Assembly (NCBI GenBank): GCA_964531455.1 | Contig: CAZHFZ010000003.1 | Span: 1 to 64,000, forward strand | Length of the DNA stretch: 64,000 nt | Direction: 5' to 3' | DNA from: Ga0077527 sp964531455 | GTDB lineage: Bacteria; Pseudomonadota; Gammaproteobacteria; Burkholderiales; SG8-41 | Shown: positions 8,960 through 19,228 of the stretch, in pieces | Numbering within the stretch: the stretch's first letter is position 1 | How the letters are laid out: every line of letters starts with the position of its first letter | Translations under genes and position numbers: made by a program | The notes under the pieces: model-generated | Told to the model about the DNA's origin: nothing | The model's database searches: none | The model's input: the letters and a program-made list of their open reading frames with translations, nothing else

Positions 8960-11900
8960 TCAGGCCGCCTCTTCGGTGAGTTTCATTGCGGCGTCAATAT
9001 CCACCGCCACAACACGGGACACACCGGGCTCCTGCATGGTGATGCCCAGGAGCTGGTTGGCGATTTCCATCGTGATCTTGTTATGCGTAATGAACACGAA
9101 TTGCGACTGTTCGGACATGCGCTTCACCAACTCGCATAAACGGCTGGTGTTGTGATCGTCAAGCGGCGCGTCGACCTCATCGAGCATGCAGAACGGCGCT
9201 GGGTTGAGCTGGAAAATCGCAAACACCAGCGACATCGCGGTCAATGCCTTCTCACCGCCGGACAGCAGGTGAATCGAGCTGTTCTTCTTGCCCGGAGGTT
9301 GCGCGGTCACATGAATGCCGGCATCGAGAATCTCCTCGCCGGTCAGGGTCAGTTTGGCATTGCCGCCGCCGAACAGCACCGGGAACATGCGCGAAAAATG
9401 CGTGTTAACTTCGTCAAAGGTCGACTGCAGGCGTTCGCGGGTTTCGCGGTCGATACGGCGAATCGCATCCTCCAGCGTATTCATGGCTGAAGTCAGGTCG
9501 GCCGACTGCGCATCAAGATAGGTCTTGCGTTCGCGCCCAGCCTCCAGCTCTTCCAGAGCTGCCAGATTGACCGCGCCGAGACTCTTGATTTCATCATTGA
9601 GGCGGTTGATTTCCGACTGCAGCGAACCGGAGCGCTGGCCTTTTTCGACCAGTTGCGCCAATGCCTCTTCGTTGGCACCGGCTTCGATCAGCTGCTGCGC
9701 ATACTGCTCCTCGTTGATTCGCGCCTCCTGCTCCTTCAGTTTGACCTCGTTGATGCGGTCGCGCAGAGGTCCCAGTTTCTGCTCCGAGCTCATGCGCTCC
9801 TGCTCGACCTCTTTAAGCTGAGCCTCCGTCGCCTCAAGCACGTCACGCGCCTGGGCCAGAGCCTGCTCCTTGGTACCGCGCAGAGAGAGCAGAATCTGCA
9901 ACTGACTTTGCCAGGGCGACTCATCAAGACGCGACAATGCCTCCTCTTCGGTCGCCAATGCCTGCTGGACCCGCTCCAGGGTCTCGTTAGCTGCAGCCAT
10001 TGCCCGCTCCGCTTCACCGATTTTGCTGAGCGAGGACTTGGCCTGGAATACGGCCTCCTGCAATTCCCGGTCAACCTGCTGAACGGTGACGCGCTGGCCT
10101 TCAAGCACTGATTGCGCCTGCCGGAACAGTTCCAGCGCCATCTCCAGTTCAGATGCGTAACCGCCGGCCTCTTCGTTAAGACGTTCCAGCACAGCCGCAG
10201 TTTCTTTCTGCTGCTGTGCTTCATTGGCAACCTGCCCGGCGATTTCAGCCAGTTCAGCGGCGATCTGTTCGCCGCGCTGAGTCAGACGCTGCGTCTGCTC
10301 CGTCAATCGGACACTTTCAACCTGCAGCGCATGCTGTTGCTGCTGCATCCGGGTTACGTCACTGCGAAGCTCACCCAGTATGCTTTTCTCGCTGACAATT
10401 CGAATCGCCTGTTCTTCCGCAGCGGCGCGAAGGATGGCGAGATTGGATTTGCTTTCGCTGATGTCATGATCCAGCGTTTCAATCTCGCGCTGACGGGACA
10501 GCACGCCGTGCAGTTCGGAGTCCGGCGCATGAAAAGTCAGACTGTTGCGAGTAAATAGGTATCCGTCGCGCGACACCAACACGGCACCCGGGGCCAACTG
10601 CGAACGCAGGCTCAAACCCGTTGCCAGATCGTCTACAACAAATGCGCTGTGCAGCCAGTCCGCCAGCGCCGGCGCCAGATGGGCGTCCCGGCAGGTCACG
10701 AATCGTGAAAGCGGTTGCGCCCTGGCCGGCATTGGCGCCACCGGAGCATCGATATTCCCGGCACTGACGTCAGCGACGGTCACCTTTCCGGGTGGTGCAT
10801 TGCCGGACCAGTTGCCGCAAGCGTCAAGCCCGGACACCGCAACGGCATTCAGTCGTTCACGCAATACCGCTTCAAGCGCATCCTCGTAACCCGACTCAAT
10901 GGCGATGCCCTGCCACAGGCGTGGTGCACCATCAAGACTGCGCGATGACATCCACGCTTCCATGTCGGCGCCATGGGCAAGATTGTCCTGCAACTGCCGC
11001 AACGCTTCGACGCGGGCTTCCATCGCCGTCAAAGCCTGGGCCGCCTGATCCGCTTCAGCGTTGCGCTGCTCAAGCCCCTGCTCCAGCTCAGGAAGGCTGC
11101 GTTCGCGCGCAGCCAGAGCCTCACGCTGCGCCTCGAGCTGTGCGCCGGCCTCTTCGATCTGCCCCTGCAGGATTTCCAGTGCCGCAGTATCCGGCTTTTC
11201 CAGTGCATTCTGCTCTTCAAAAAGCCGGGCGTTGCGAAGAGATAACTGTTCCAGCACTTTGCTGGCATGTGCGAGTTTGGTCTGCTCGACCTGCCGGGAT
11301 TGCTCGGCGCGCCCAACCGCCTGTTGCATTTCATCTCGGCGCGCACTGGCGGATTGCCAGCCCTCTTCCGCCAGCGGCAGCTTTTCCCGCTCCTCTCCGA
11401 CCCGCGCCTCGCAGGCGGCGACCCGCGCCTCAGAGCGGGCATGCTCCTCGCGCCATTCGGCGAGACTGCTTTGCGACTGCTCCAGCATGCTGCGCGCGCC
11501 ATCGGCCTGCCCGTTCAGGCTGCCGATCTGTTGCTCGACGCGGCTGCGGTTTTCGCGGATGTGGGCAATCTGCTGCTCGAGGCGCGCGATTTCGGCGTTG
11601 GTCTCGTACAACGCACCCTGTGCGGCATGTACCTCGTCGCCGCTGCGGTAATGCTGGTTGCGCAACTCTTCCAGGCGCCGTTCTGCATCGCGCAGGCGCG
11701 CGGTTTCAGCTTCCAGCTCGGTCGCGAGACGTTCTATGTCTCGCGCATGCCGGGCACGCGTCGCCGCTGCTTCATTGCGCCGCACAAACCACAGCAGGTG
11801 TTGCGTGCCGGTAACCTGTTCCTGAAGTGCGTGGTAACGCGTGGCGACTTCAGCCTGACTTTGCAGATGCTCCAGTTGCTTGTCGAGTTCCTGACGAATG

Positions 11901-12487
11901 TCATCAACACGCGCGAGGTTTTCGCGCGTATCACGCAAGCGCAATTCGGTTTCACGACGGCGTTCGCGGTATTTGGAAACACCCGCGGCTTCCTCGAGGA
12001 ACACCCGCAGTTCTTCCGGTTTGGCTTCAATGACCCGCGAAATCATCCCCTGTTCAATGATCGCGTAGGCCCGTGCGCCAAGACCCGTGCCCAGGAAGAT
12101 GTCCGCGACGTCGCGACGCCGGACGTGGATGTTGTTGATGTAATACGAAGAGTCGCCGTCGCGCTCCAGCATGCGCTTGACCGAAATTTCGGCATAGGTG
12201 GACCACTGGCCTGCAGCCTTGCCAAGGCTGTTGTCGAACACCAGTTCAACACTGGCGCGGTTGACCGGCTTGCGATCCCCGGAGCCGTTGAACAAAACGT
12301 CCTGCATCGTGGCGCCGCGCAAATGCTTCGCCGACGTTTCGCCGAGCACCCAGCGCACAGCATCGATGATGTTGGATTTGCCGCAACCATTGGGTCCTAC
12401 GACACCGATCAGGTTCCCGGGAACGGGTATATGTGTGGGATCGACGAACGATTTGAAACCGGCGAGATTGATTTGCTTGAGGCGCAA
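8960..12487 (-). CDS. smc: Chromosome segregation protein SMC
   Basis: This ATPase organises and segregates chromosomes with ScpA and ScpB. At 1175 residues it has the expected length. Walker A is GPNGCGKS at residues 31-38. Two long coiled-coil arms rich in Glu, Gln and Ala flank a hinge near residues 500-650 (ESGYEDALEAVLRERLNAV). The ABC signature LSGGEKAL and Walker B FCMLDEVDAPLDD are near the C-terminus. It is the first gene of smc-zipA-ligA and is divergent from queF across a 104-bp gap. Confidence 0.97.
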   Translation of the reverse strand: MRLKQINLAGFKSFVDPTHIPVPGNLIGVVGPNGCGKSNIIDAVRWVLGETSAKHLRGATMQDVLFNGSGDRKPVNRASVELVFDNSLGKAAGQWSTYAEISVKRMLERDGDSSYYINNIHVRRRDVADIFLGTGLGARAYAIIEQGMISRVIEAKPEELRVFLEEAAGVSKYRERRRETELRLRDTRENLARVDDIRQELDKQLEHLQSQAEVATRYHALQEQVTGTQHLLWFVRRNEAAATRARHARDIERLATELEAETARLRDAERRLEELRNQHYRSGDEVHAAQGALYETNAEIARLEQQIAHIRENRSRVEQQIGSLNGQADGARSMLEQSQSSLAEWREEHARSEARVAACEARVGEEREKLPLAEEGWQSASARRDEMQQAVGRAEQSRQVEQTKLAHASKVLEQLSLRNARLFEEQNALEKPDTAALEILQGQIEEAGAQLEAQREALAARERSLPELEQGLEQRNAEADQAAQALTAMEARVEALRQLQDNLAHGADMEAWMSSRSLDGAPRLWQGIAIESGYEDALEAVLRERLNAVAVSGLDACGNWSGNAPPGKVTVADVSAGNIDAPVAPMPARAQPLSRFVTCRDAHLAPALADWLHSAFVVDDLATGLSLRSQLAPGAVLVSRDGYLFTRNSLTFHAPDSELHGVLSRQREIETLDHDISESKSNLAILRAAAEEQAIRIVSEKSILGELRSDVTRMQQQQHALQVESVRLTEQTQRLTQRGEQIAAELAEIAGQVANEAQQQKETAAVLERLNEEAGGYASELEMALELFRQAQSVLEGQRVTVQQVDRELQEAVFQAKSSLSKIGEAERAMAAANETLERVQQALATEEEALSRLDESPWQSQLQILLSLRGTKEQALAQARDVLEATEAQLKEVEQERMSSEQKLGPLRDRINEVKLKEQEARINEEQYAQQLIEAGANEEALAQLVEKGQRSGSLQSEINRLNDEIKSLGAVNLAALEELEAGRERKTYLDAQSADLTSAMNTLEDAIRRIDRETRERLQSTFDEVNTHFSRMFPVLFGGGNAKLTLTGEEILDAGIHVTAQPPGKKNSSIHLLSGGEKALTAMSLVFAIFQLNPAPFCMLDEVDAPLDDHNTSRLCELVKRMSEQSQFVFITHNKITMEIANQLLGITMQEPGVSRVVAVDIDAAMKLTEEAA

Positions 12488-12513
12488 GGTGCTGTTCTGC
12501 CAAGAAAAAGAGG

Positions 12514-12541
12514 TTGTGCAGCGGGTCTAAACGGGTAGAAT
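12514..12541 (+). promoter_or_regulatory. Candidate queF promoter
   Basis: TTGTGC at 12514-12519, a 16-base spacer and TAGAAT at 12536-12541 resemble a sigma-70 promoter reading toward queF, giving a leader of about 45 bases. The leader contains the direct repeat CTGAATTGA at 12558-12566 and 12571-12579 (13-base period), which could be an operator. No preQ1 riboswitch shape was evident by eye. Confidence 0.35.
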
Positions 12542-12591
12542 TCAGCGCGCATTTTAACTGAATTGACTCACTGAATTGATACAGGCCGCTA

Positions 12592-13008
12592 ATGTCGACC
12601 AAGCCATCCCGCAATCTGGAGACGTTTCCCAATCCGACGCCGGCTCGTGATTTCCGGATTCACATGGAAATTCCGGAGTTTACGTGCCTCTGCCCGAAAA
12701 CCGGGCAGCCGGATTTCGCCACCCTGATCCTCGATTACGTGCCGGATCGGCTCTGTGTCGAGCTGAAAAGCCTGAAACTTTATGTCTGGTCCTTCCGCAA
12801 CGAAGGCGCTTTTCACGAAGCGGTGACCAATCGCATACTCGACGACCTGGTTCGCGCCACAAAGCCCCGCTACATGCGCCTGACTGCCCGGTTTTACGTC
12901 CGCGGCGGCATTTTCACCACAGTTACGGCGCAGCACATTAAACGTGGCTTCAAGCTGGCGAATGTGCCGGAAATGCCCTTGCTTGAGGCCGGCGCGCCAA
13001 CCCGCTGA
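12592..13008 (+). CDS. queF: NADPH-dependent preQ0 reductase QueF (type I)
   Basis: It reduces the nitrile of preQ0 to the amine preQ1 in queuosine synthesis. At 138 residues this is the short unimodular type. FTCLCPKTGQPDFA holds the nucleophilic Cys34 (in the LCP triplet) and Asp41, and the QueF signature ELKSLKLY follows at 58-65. FHEAVTNRILDDL and the basic YMRLTARFYVRGGIFTTV close the fold. No other queuosine genes lie nearby. Confidence 0.95.
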   Translation: MSTKPSRNLETFPNPTPARDFRIHMEIPEFTCLCPKTGQPDFATLILDYVPDRLCVELKSLKLYVWSFRNEGAFHEAVTNRILDDLVRATKPRYMRLTARFYVRGGIFTTVTAQHIKRGFKLANVPEMPLLEAGAPTR

Positions 13009-13037
13009 GCAGCGGAACCCCTGCCTGGCCACCGCCT

Positions 13038-13043
13038 TATAAT
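13038..13043 (+). promoter_or_regulatory. Perfect -10 hexamer before dapC
   Basis: TATAAT stands 46 bases before the TTG start of dapC. No good -35 was found 16-18 bases upstream, so this is a tentative promoter for dapC-dapD. Confidence 0.3.
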
Positions 13044-13088
13044 TGCGGTCCACGTTGCTGCGCAATCCACCACTTTGGCGAAACCCCG

Positions 13089-14282
13089 TTGAACCCACGT
13101 CTTGATTTGCTGCAGAGTTATCCGTTTCAGCGCCTGAGTGCGCTGCTCGCGGGAAGCACACCGCCTGCAGGGATTAAACCGGTCAGTCTGCATATTGGTG
13201 AACCCAAGCACCCGACACCGCCGTTCATCCGCAAAGCGCTGATCGACAACCTTGACGGTCTGTCGGTATACCCGGCAACGCTGGGTACTGATGCCTTGCG
13301 TCAGGCCATTGCAGCATGGATCGGCAAACGCTACGGAATCCCGGTCCCGGACGCCGCCACACAGGTATTACCGGTCAACGGCAGCCGCGAAGCGCTGTTT
13401 TCCTTTGCCCAGGCCGTCATTGATCCGACACGCCCGTCGCCGACGGTGGTGTGCCCGAATCCCTTCTATCAAATCTATGAAGGCGCGGCACTGCTTGCCG
13501 GCGCACAGCCGCAGTTTCTGCATACGCAGTCGGAAAACAACTTCGCCCTTGAACATGGCCAGCTGACCGATGCCGTATGGCGAAACACCCAGTTGCTGGT
13601 GGTCTGCTCACCTGGAAATCCGACCGGCAAAGTGCTGACACTGAACGACTGGAAAGGCCTGTTCGAACATGCTGACCGCTATGGCTACGTGATCGCCGCG
13701 GATGAGTGTTATTCCGAAATCTATTTCGATGAAAAAAATCCCCCGCTCGGCGCACTGGCTGCAGCGGCACAACTGGGTCGTAATGACTTCCGCAACCTGG
13801 TGGTGTTCTCGAGTTTATCCAAACGCTCCAATGTCCCGGGCATGCGCTCGGGTTTTGTCGCCGGCGATGCCGCCATCCTGAAAAAATTCTATCTATACCG
13901 GACTTACCACGGCGGTGCGATGAGTCCGCCGGTCCAGGCCGCCAGCATCGCAGCATGGCAGGATGAAACCCACGTGATCGAGAACCGCCGGCTTTACCGC
14001 CAGAAATTCGAAGCCGTGATCGATATCCTGAAACCGGCACTCCCGGTCGAGTGGCCCGATGCGGCTTTTTACCTTTGGGTCAAAACGCCCATCGCTGACG
14101 TGGATTTCACGCGCCGCCTGCACGATGCCGAAGCGGTCAGCGTGTTGCCCGGCAGCTATCTTGCACGCGAAGCCCGCGGCATCAACCCCGGGACAAACCG
14201 GATTCGGATTGCCCTCGTTGCAACCGTCGAAGAATGCGTCGAAGCAGCACACCGCCTGCGGCGGTTTTCTGCCTCGCTGTAA
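13089..14282 (+). CDS. dapC: Succinyldiaminopimelate transaminase DapC
   Basis: This PLP aminotransferase of fold type I makes N-succinyl-LL-2,6-diaminopimelate in the succinylase branch of lysine and peptidoglycan precursor synthesis. The start is TTG at 13089, which gives the family's usual opening MNPRLDLLQSYPFQRL; there is no nearby ATG that would keep it. The PLP lysine is K245 in VVFSSLSKRSNVPGMRSGF, and CSPGNPTG and AADECYSEIYFD carry the other cofactor contacts. dapD, the preceding pathway step, follows 18 bases later. Confidence 0.92.
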   Translation: MNPRLDLLQSYPFQRLSALLAGSTPPAGIKPVSLHIGEPKHPTPPFIRKALIDNLDGLSVYPATLGTDALRQAIAAWIGKRYGIPVPDAATQVLPVNGSREALFSFAQAVIDPTRPSPTVVCPNPFYQIYEGAALLAGAQPQFLHTQSENNFALEHGQLTDAVWRNTQLLVVCSPGNPTGKVLTLNDWKGLFEHADRYGYVIAADECYSEIYFDEKNPPLGALAAAAQLGRNDFRNLVVFSSLSKRSNVPGMRSGFVAGDAAILKKFYLYRTYHGGAMSPPVQAASIAAWQDETHVIENRRLYRQKFEAVIDILKPALPVEWPDAAFYLWVKTPIADVDFTRRLHDAEAVSVLPGSYLAREARGINPGTNRIRIALVATVEECVEAAHRLRRFSASL

Positions 14283-14300
14283 CAACCTGAGGAAACCAAA

Positions 14301-15125
<825 letters not shown>

Positions 15126-15228
15126 TCGCCGCTTTGCAAGGTACTTGATAGCAGGCAGAATGACTGCTTCCAGCTGCGACATTGCCTTTGCCATGTCGCC
15201 TGCAGAAGCATAACGGGGGAAACGCACC

Positions 15229-16398
15229 ATGTTCGTCACACCGCTGTTCAAGCTGATGTCCGACAAGCAGGCCTCGGACATGTTTTTTACCGCCGGCGCC
15301 CCCATCCAGATCAAGATCAACGGCACGGTGATGCCGATCAACAACCAGCCGCTTGATCCCGAACAGGTCAAAAAAATCTGCTACGAGTTGATGACCGAGC
15401 CGCAGATCAAGGAATTCGAAAACAAGCATGAGATGAACTTTGCCCAGAGCGGTGGCGAACTGGGCAATTTCCGCATCAACATCTTCCGCCAGAAAAACAC
15501 CGTGGCAATGGTGATCCGCTTCGTCAAGCCGGACGTACCCGCCTTCGACTCGCTGGGCCTGCCGCCGATACTGAAAGAAGTGATCATGGAAAAGCTGGGG
15601 CTGATCCTGATCGTCGGCTCCACCGGCTCCGGCAAGTCGACAACCATGGCGTCGATGATCGACTACCGCAATACCGTCAAGACCGGGCACATCCTGACCA
15701 TCGAAGACCCGGTTGAATTCATCTTCAAGCACAAGAAATCCATCGTCAATCAGCGCGAAGTCCGCGTCGATACACACACCTACGAAAATGCGCTGATCAG
15801 CGCGATGCGCGAAGCGCCGGATCTGCTGATGGTCGGCGAAATCCGCGACCGCGAAACACTGCAGAGTTCGCTGTTGTTCGCTCAAACCGGTCACCTGTGC
15901 ATGTCCACGCTGCACGCCAACAACAGTTACAACGCGCTCAACCGGATCATCGGCTTTTTCCCGCGGGAAGCGCGCGAAAGCCTGCAGGCCGACCTTTCGA
16001 TCGCGCTCCGGTGCGTAATCTCGCAGCGGCTGGTGAAATCGGTCGACGGCAAACGCGTTGCCGCGGTTGAAGTCATGCTCAATACCAAGCACATCCAGGA
16101 ACTGATCAAGGCCGGTGAGATCAACCAGATCAAAGACGCCATGGAGCAAAGCCTCTCGCCGGGATCAAAAACCTTCGAGCAGGCCCTGTTCGAACATTTC
16201 CGTGCCGGTCGCATCACCATGGACGAAGCACTGGCCAATGCCGATTCGCCGAGCAACCTGCACAACCTGATCAGCAATGCTCCCAAGGCCGGCAGCGCGG
16301 CAAGTGCCCCGCCGGCCAGCGAAAACGGCCGGACCATCAGTGGTGCCGGCGACGATCTGTCCAGCATCAAGCTCGATCTCGGCGCCCTCGACCGATAA
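15229..16398 (+). CDS. pilU: Type IV pilus retraction ATPase, PilU-like
   Basis: This cytoplasmic hexameric ATPase assists PilT in pulling back type IV pili. In 389 residues it has Walker A GSTGSGKSTT near 130, the Asp box and Walker B region MREAPDLLMVGEIRDRETL, the His box TGHLCMSTLHANN and a Ser/Ala-rich tail. The N-terminus (LMSDKQASDMFFTAGAPIQIKING) and length fit PilU better than the roughly 345-residue PilT, but I cannot align them. No pil gene is adjacent; it sits between dapD and prmB. Confidence 0.85.
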   Translation: MFVTPLFKLMSDKQASDMFFTAGAPIQIKINGTVMPINNQPLDPEQVKKICYELMTEPQIKEFENKHEMNFAQSGGELGNFRINIFRQKNTVAMVIRFVKPDVPAFDSLGLPPILKEVIMEKLGLILIVGSTGSGKSTTMASMIDYRNTVKTGHILTIEDPVEFIFKHKKSIVNQREVRVDTHTYENALISAMREAPDLLMVGEIRDRETLQSSLLFAQTGHLCMSTLHANNSYNALNRIIGFFPREARESLQADLSIALRCVISQRLVKSVDGKRVAAVEVMLNTKHIQELIKAGEINQIKDAMEQSLSPGSKTFEQALFEHFRAGRITMDEALANADSPSNLHNLISNAPKAGSAASAPPASENGRTISGAGDDLSSIKLDLGALDR

Positions 16399-16411
16399 TA
16401 ACTATTTGTTT
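16399..16411 (+). repeat. Intergenic 13-mer repeat, copy 1
   Basis: TAACTATTTGTTT begins immediately after the pilU stop, in an AT-rich 27-bp gap before prmB. Two further exact copies lie at 18835 and 27873, all in the same direction. See the matching finding. Confidence 0.6.
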
Positions 16412-16425
16412 TTATTATATTTTAA

Positions 16426-17391
16426 GTGCCGCGCGCCAAATCCATCCACGCGCAGCAATACACGGCCAGGCAACTGATTGCCGCTGCCGCGCGACGTTTC
16501 CGCAGCGCCCGTCTGGCCTACGGCCACGGCACATTGAATGCAGATGACGAAGCGGCATGGCTGACTGTGCATGCCTTGGGCTGCGCATTCGAAGAATTGC
16601 CGGCGCGACTCGACCAGCCGGTTACATCGTCAGTACTTAAAAAAGCGCTGCACCTGTTTGAACGCCGCATCGCCGAGCGTATTCCCGCGGCCTACCTGAC
16701 GCGTGAGGCGTGGCTGGGAGAACACCGGTTTTATGTGGATGAGCGCGTCATCGTGCCGCGTTCGTTCATTGCGGAGTTGCTGCGCGACAGACTGCAACCC
16801 TGGCTGCCGCCACGGCGCCCCCCGCAAACCATACTTGACCTGTGCACCGGTTCAGGCTGCCTGGCCATCGTAGCGGCACATACCTATTCCAAAGCACAGG
16901 TCGATGCCGTGGATCTTTCAGCCGCAGCGCTCACGGTGGCCAAACGCAATGTTCGTGAACACGATCTCGACGACCGCGTCCATTTGCTGCGCTCCGATCT
17001 GTTTAACGCGCTGGAGGGCCGGCGCTATGACCTCATCCTGACCAATCCACCCTACGTCGGGGTCAGCGCCATGCGCGCACTGCCTGCGGAATTCCGCCAT
17101 GAGCCGGTGATGGCGCTGGAAGGCGGCCGCGACGGACTGGATCTGGTAAGAAGCATACTCGACAAGGCTCCTGCACACCTGCAGCCGGGCGGTTGGCTGG
17201 TGATGGAAGTCGGCCACTACCGGCCGCGTGTCGAACGCGCGTTTCCGCTCCTGCCCTTTATCTGGGCGGAGACGAGCGGCGGGGACGACTGTGTCCTGAT
17301 ACTTCAGAGGGAAGCGTTAACGTCAGCGGCGCGCCCGGCTCGGCCGTCCACGCGAGCAACTGTTCAACGTCGCCGGAAGACATCTCCATAA
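16426..17391 (+). CDS. prmB: Ribosomal protein L3 N5-glutamine methyltransferase PrmB
   Basis: This SAM-dependent enzyme methylates a glutamine of ribosomal protein L3. The SAM site ILDLCTGSGCLAI is followed by the catalytic NPPY at residues 207-210 in ILTNPPYVGVSAM. The start is the GTG at 16426, since no ATG fits the conserved N-terminal helix region. The last 134 bases overlap the 3' end of convergent rluB. The tail after GGDDCVLILQRE (Ala/Arg/Ser rich) is therefore encoded opposite the rluB tail and is probably not conserved. Confidence 0.92.
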   Translation: MPRAKSIHAQQYTARQLIAAAARRFRSARLAYGHGTLNADDEAAWLTVHALGCAFEELPARLDQPVTSSVLKKALHLFERRIAERIPAAYLTREAWLGEHRFYVDERVIVPRSFIAELLRDRLQPWLPPRRPPQTILDLCTGSGCLAIVAAHTYSKAQVDAVDLSAAALTVAKRNVREHDLDDRVHLLRSDLFNALEGRRYDLILTNPPYVGVSAMRALPAEFRHEPVMALEGGRDGLDLVRSILDKAPAHLQPGGWLVMEVGHYRPRVERAFPLLPFIWAETSGGDDCVLILQREALTSAARPARPSTRATVQRRRKTSP

Positions 17392-18226
17392 ACTGACCGC
17401 GCTTGAGTTGCGGCGGCAACGCGACAATGCCGAAACGCACGCGCATCAGCCGGCTGACCGTGAGATTCTGCGATTCGAACAGGCGACGAACAATGCGATT
17501 ACGGCCCTCGCGCAGCAGTACGCGGAACCAGCGGTTGGCGCCCTCTCCGCCCTCCTCCTCGATGTGTTCAAACTGCGCCACACCGTCCTCAAGGCGAACA
17601 CCTTGCCGCAGCGCGTCCATTGTTGCAGGGTGAACGGTGCCCAGCACACGCACGGCATATTCACGATCCACCTCGAAACGCGGGTGCATCAGCCGGTTGG
17701 CAAGGTCACCGGACGTTGTAAAAATCAGCAGTCCGCTGGTGTTGAAGTCGAGCCGGCCGATGGCCAGCCATTTTGCGCCGCGCGCCGGCGGCAGCTTGGC
17801 GAACACCGTTGGCCGGCCCTGAGGGTCATCATTACTGACAATCTCACCTTCGGGCTTGTGATACAGCAGTACACGCGGCAACTGCTTTTCCTGGGCCCAG
17901 CGCAGAATCTTGTCGCCGACCTTGACGCGATCCTCCGAGGTAACCCGGTCGCCGATGGTGGCCACCTTGCCGTTGACCGTGACTTCTCCGGCGCGAATGC
18001 GTTCTTCCATTGCCCGCCGGGAACCAAAACCAGCCTGTGCGAGGACCTTGTGCAGCTTTTCGCCGCGCACATCGATTTCACTCGTTGCAACAACACGCGG
18101 CGCAGATTCCGGCATCTCAGCGGCTCGGGGGAATTCCTTGCGCGGTTTGTCAGCCTGTTTCGCCGCAGGCGGACGAAGCGGTCCGCGCCGTGCCTTGCCG
18201 GCGCCCTGTTTCGGTTTGAATTTCAT
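17258..18226 (-). CDS. rluB: 23S rRNA pseudouridine(2605) synthase RluB
   Basis: This RsuA-family enzyme modifies helix 89 of 23S rRNA. A basic, disordered N-terminus of about 50 residues precedes the S4 domain (EKLHKVLAQAGFGSRRAMEERIRAGEVTVNG). The catalytic domain has its Asp in IGRLDFNTSGLLIFT and the closing motif LREGRNRIVRRLFE. It overlaps recR by ATGA. The C-terminal tail after SSGDVEQLLAW is low complexity and lies antisense to prmB. Confidence 0.93.
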   Translation of the reverse strand: MKFKPKQGAGKARRGPLRPPAAKQADKPRKEFPRAAEMPESAPRVVATSEIDVRGEKLHKVLAQAGFGSRRAMEERIRAGEVTVNGKVATIGDRVTSEDRVKVGDKILRWAQEKQLPRVLLYHKPEGEIVSNDDPQGRPTVFAKLPPARGAKWLAIGRLDFNTSGLLIFTTSGDLANRLMHPRFEVDREYAVRVLGTVHPATMDALRQGVRLEDGVAQFEHIEEEGGEGANRWFRVLLREGRNRIVRRLFESQNLTVSRLMRVRFGIVALPPQLKRGQFMEMSSGDVEQLLAWTAEPGAPLTLTLPSEVSGHSRPRRSSPPR

Positions 18227-18819
18227 ACGCTGCGCCTTTCAAGCACTGCCTGCGCCAGCGTGCCGCTGTCGACATGTTCGAGTTCACCGCCCACGGGTAG
18301 ACCGCGGGCGATACGGCTGACCTTGACGCCTTTGGCGCGCAGCAACTCCCCGGCATAGTGTGCGGTGGCCTCACCTTCGACGGTGAAATTGGTTGCGAGC
18401 ATGACTTCCTGAACGACTCCGTCAGCGGCACGCTGCAGCAGGCGTTCAAGATGGATATCGCGCGGACCAATGCCGTCAAGCGGCGACAACGCCCCCATCA
18501 GCACAAAATACAGTCCGTCAAAACATTGCGCCTGTTCCATCATCAGCAGATCACCCGGGGTTTCGACCACACAAAGCAGATGCGTGTTGCGTCGTGGCGA
18601 CCGGCATAAGGCACACACCGGTTCCTCGGAAAAATTATTGCAAAGGTCGCAATGGCGCACGCGCTCCAGTGCAGCCCCCATCGCTACCGCAAGACGTTCA
18701 GCGCCGGGACGGTCACGTTGCAGCAGATGAAATGCCATGCGTTGTGCCGAGCGCGGACCGACACCCGGCAGACAACGCAGGGCCTCGATCAGGGCCTGCA
18801 ACGAAGAGGATGAACTCAC
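18223..18819 (-). CDS. recR: Recombination mediator RecR
   Basis: RecR helps RecO load RecA at gaps. The 198 residues carry a helix-hairpin-helix (LRCLPGVGPRSAQRMAFHLL), a four-cysteine zinc finger (CDLC...CALC) and the Toprim core (LLCVVETPGDLLMME). The C-terminal ARGLPVGGELEHVDSGTLAQAVLERR is typical. It is the third gene of the conserved dnaX-ybaB-recR run and is coupled to rluB by an ATGA overlap. Confidence 0.97.
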   Translation of the reverse strand: MSSSSSLQALIEALRCLPGVGPRSAQRMAFHLLQRDRPGAERLAVAMGAALERVRHCDLCNNFSEEPVCALCRSPRRNTHLLCVVETPGDLLMMEQAQCFDGLYFVLMGALSPLDGIGPRDIHLERLLQRAADGVVQEVMLATNFTVEGEATAHYAGELLRAKGVKVSRIARGLPVGGELEHVDSGTLAQAVLERRSV

Positions 18820-18834
18820 GGGTCGGCTGCTTAT

Positions 18835-18847
18835 TAACTATTTGTTT
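18835..18847 (+). repeat. Intergenic 13-mer repeat, copy 2
   Basis: TAACTATTTGTTT lies in the 40-bp gap between ybaB and recR. It is followed by TAATTGATTATTT, so the AT-rich surroundings resemble copy 1 as well. Confidence 0.6.
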
Positions 18848-18859
18848 TAATTGATTATT

Positions 18860-19186
18860 TCAGAATGGCAACTTCATGCCCGGTGGCAGCGGCAGACCTG
18901 CCGTCACACTCGCCATTTTTTCCTGGCTGGTGGTTTCCACCTTGCGTACTGCATCGTTGATAGCGGCGGCGACCAGGTCCTCGAGCATTTCCTTGTCATC
19001 ACCGATCACCGAGGGATCGATGATCACGCGCTTGACGTCGTGGCGGCAGGTCATCACCACCTTGACCATGCCCGCACCCGATTGCCCTTCCACTTCGATC
19101 TGCGCGAGTTGCTCCTGCATTTTGCGCATGTTGTCCTGCATCTGCTGCGCCTGCTTCATCAGCCCGGCAAGCTGGCCTTTCATCAT
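18860..19186 (-). CDS. ybaB: YbaB/EbfC nucleoid-associated protein
   Basis: This small DNA-binding dimer has 108 residues. It opens with a Met/Gln-rich helix (MMKGQLAGLMKQAQQMQDNMRKMQEQLAQ) followed by the strand-helix part GAGMVKVVMTCRHDVKRVIIDPSV. It sits between dnaX and recR, its usual place. Confidence 0.95.
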   Translation of the reverse strand: MMKGQLAGLMKQAQQMQDNMRKMQEQLAQIEVEGQSGAGMVKVVMTCRHDVKRVIIDPSVIGDDKEMLEDLVAAAINDAVRKVETTSQEKMASVTAGLPLPPGMKLPF

Positions 19187-19228
19187 GATGGCAACCTCTG
19201 TCTGGTTTATACGGGGTTCTGTTCGGAA

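Noticed and set aside
11267..12538. Plus-strand open frame of 423 codons opposite the start of smc
   Set aside because: Antisense to conserved SMC sequence including Walker A; no recognisable protein.
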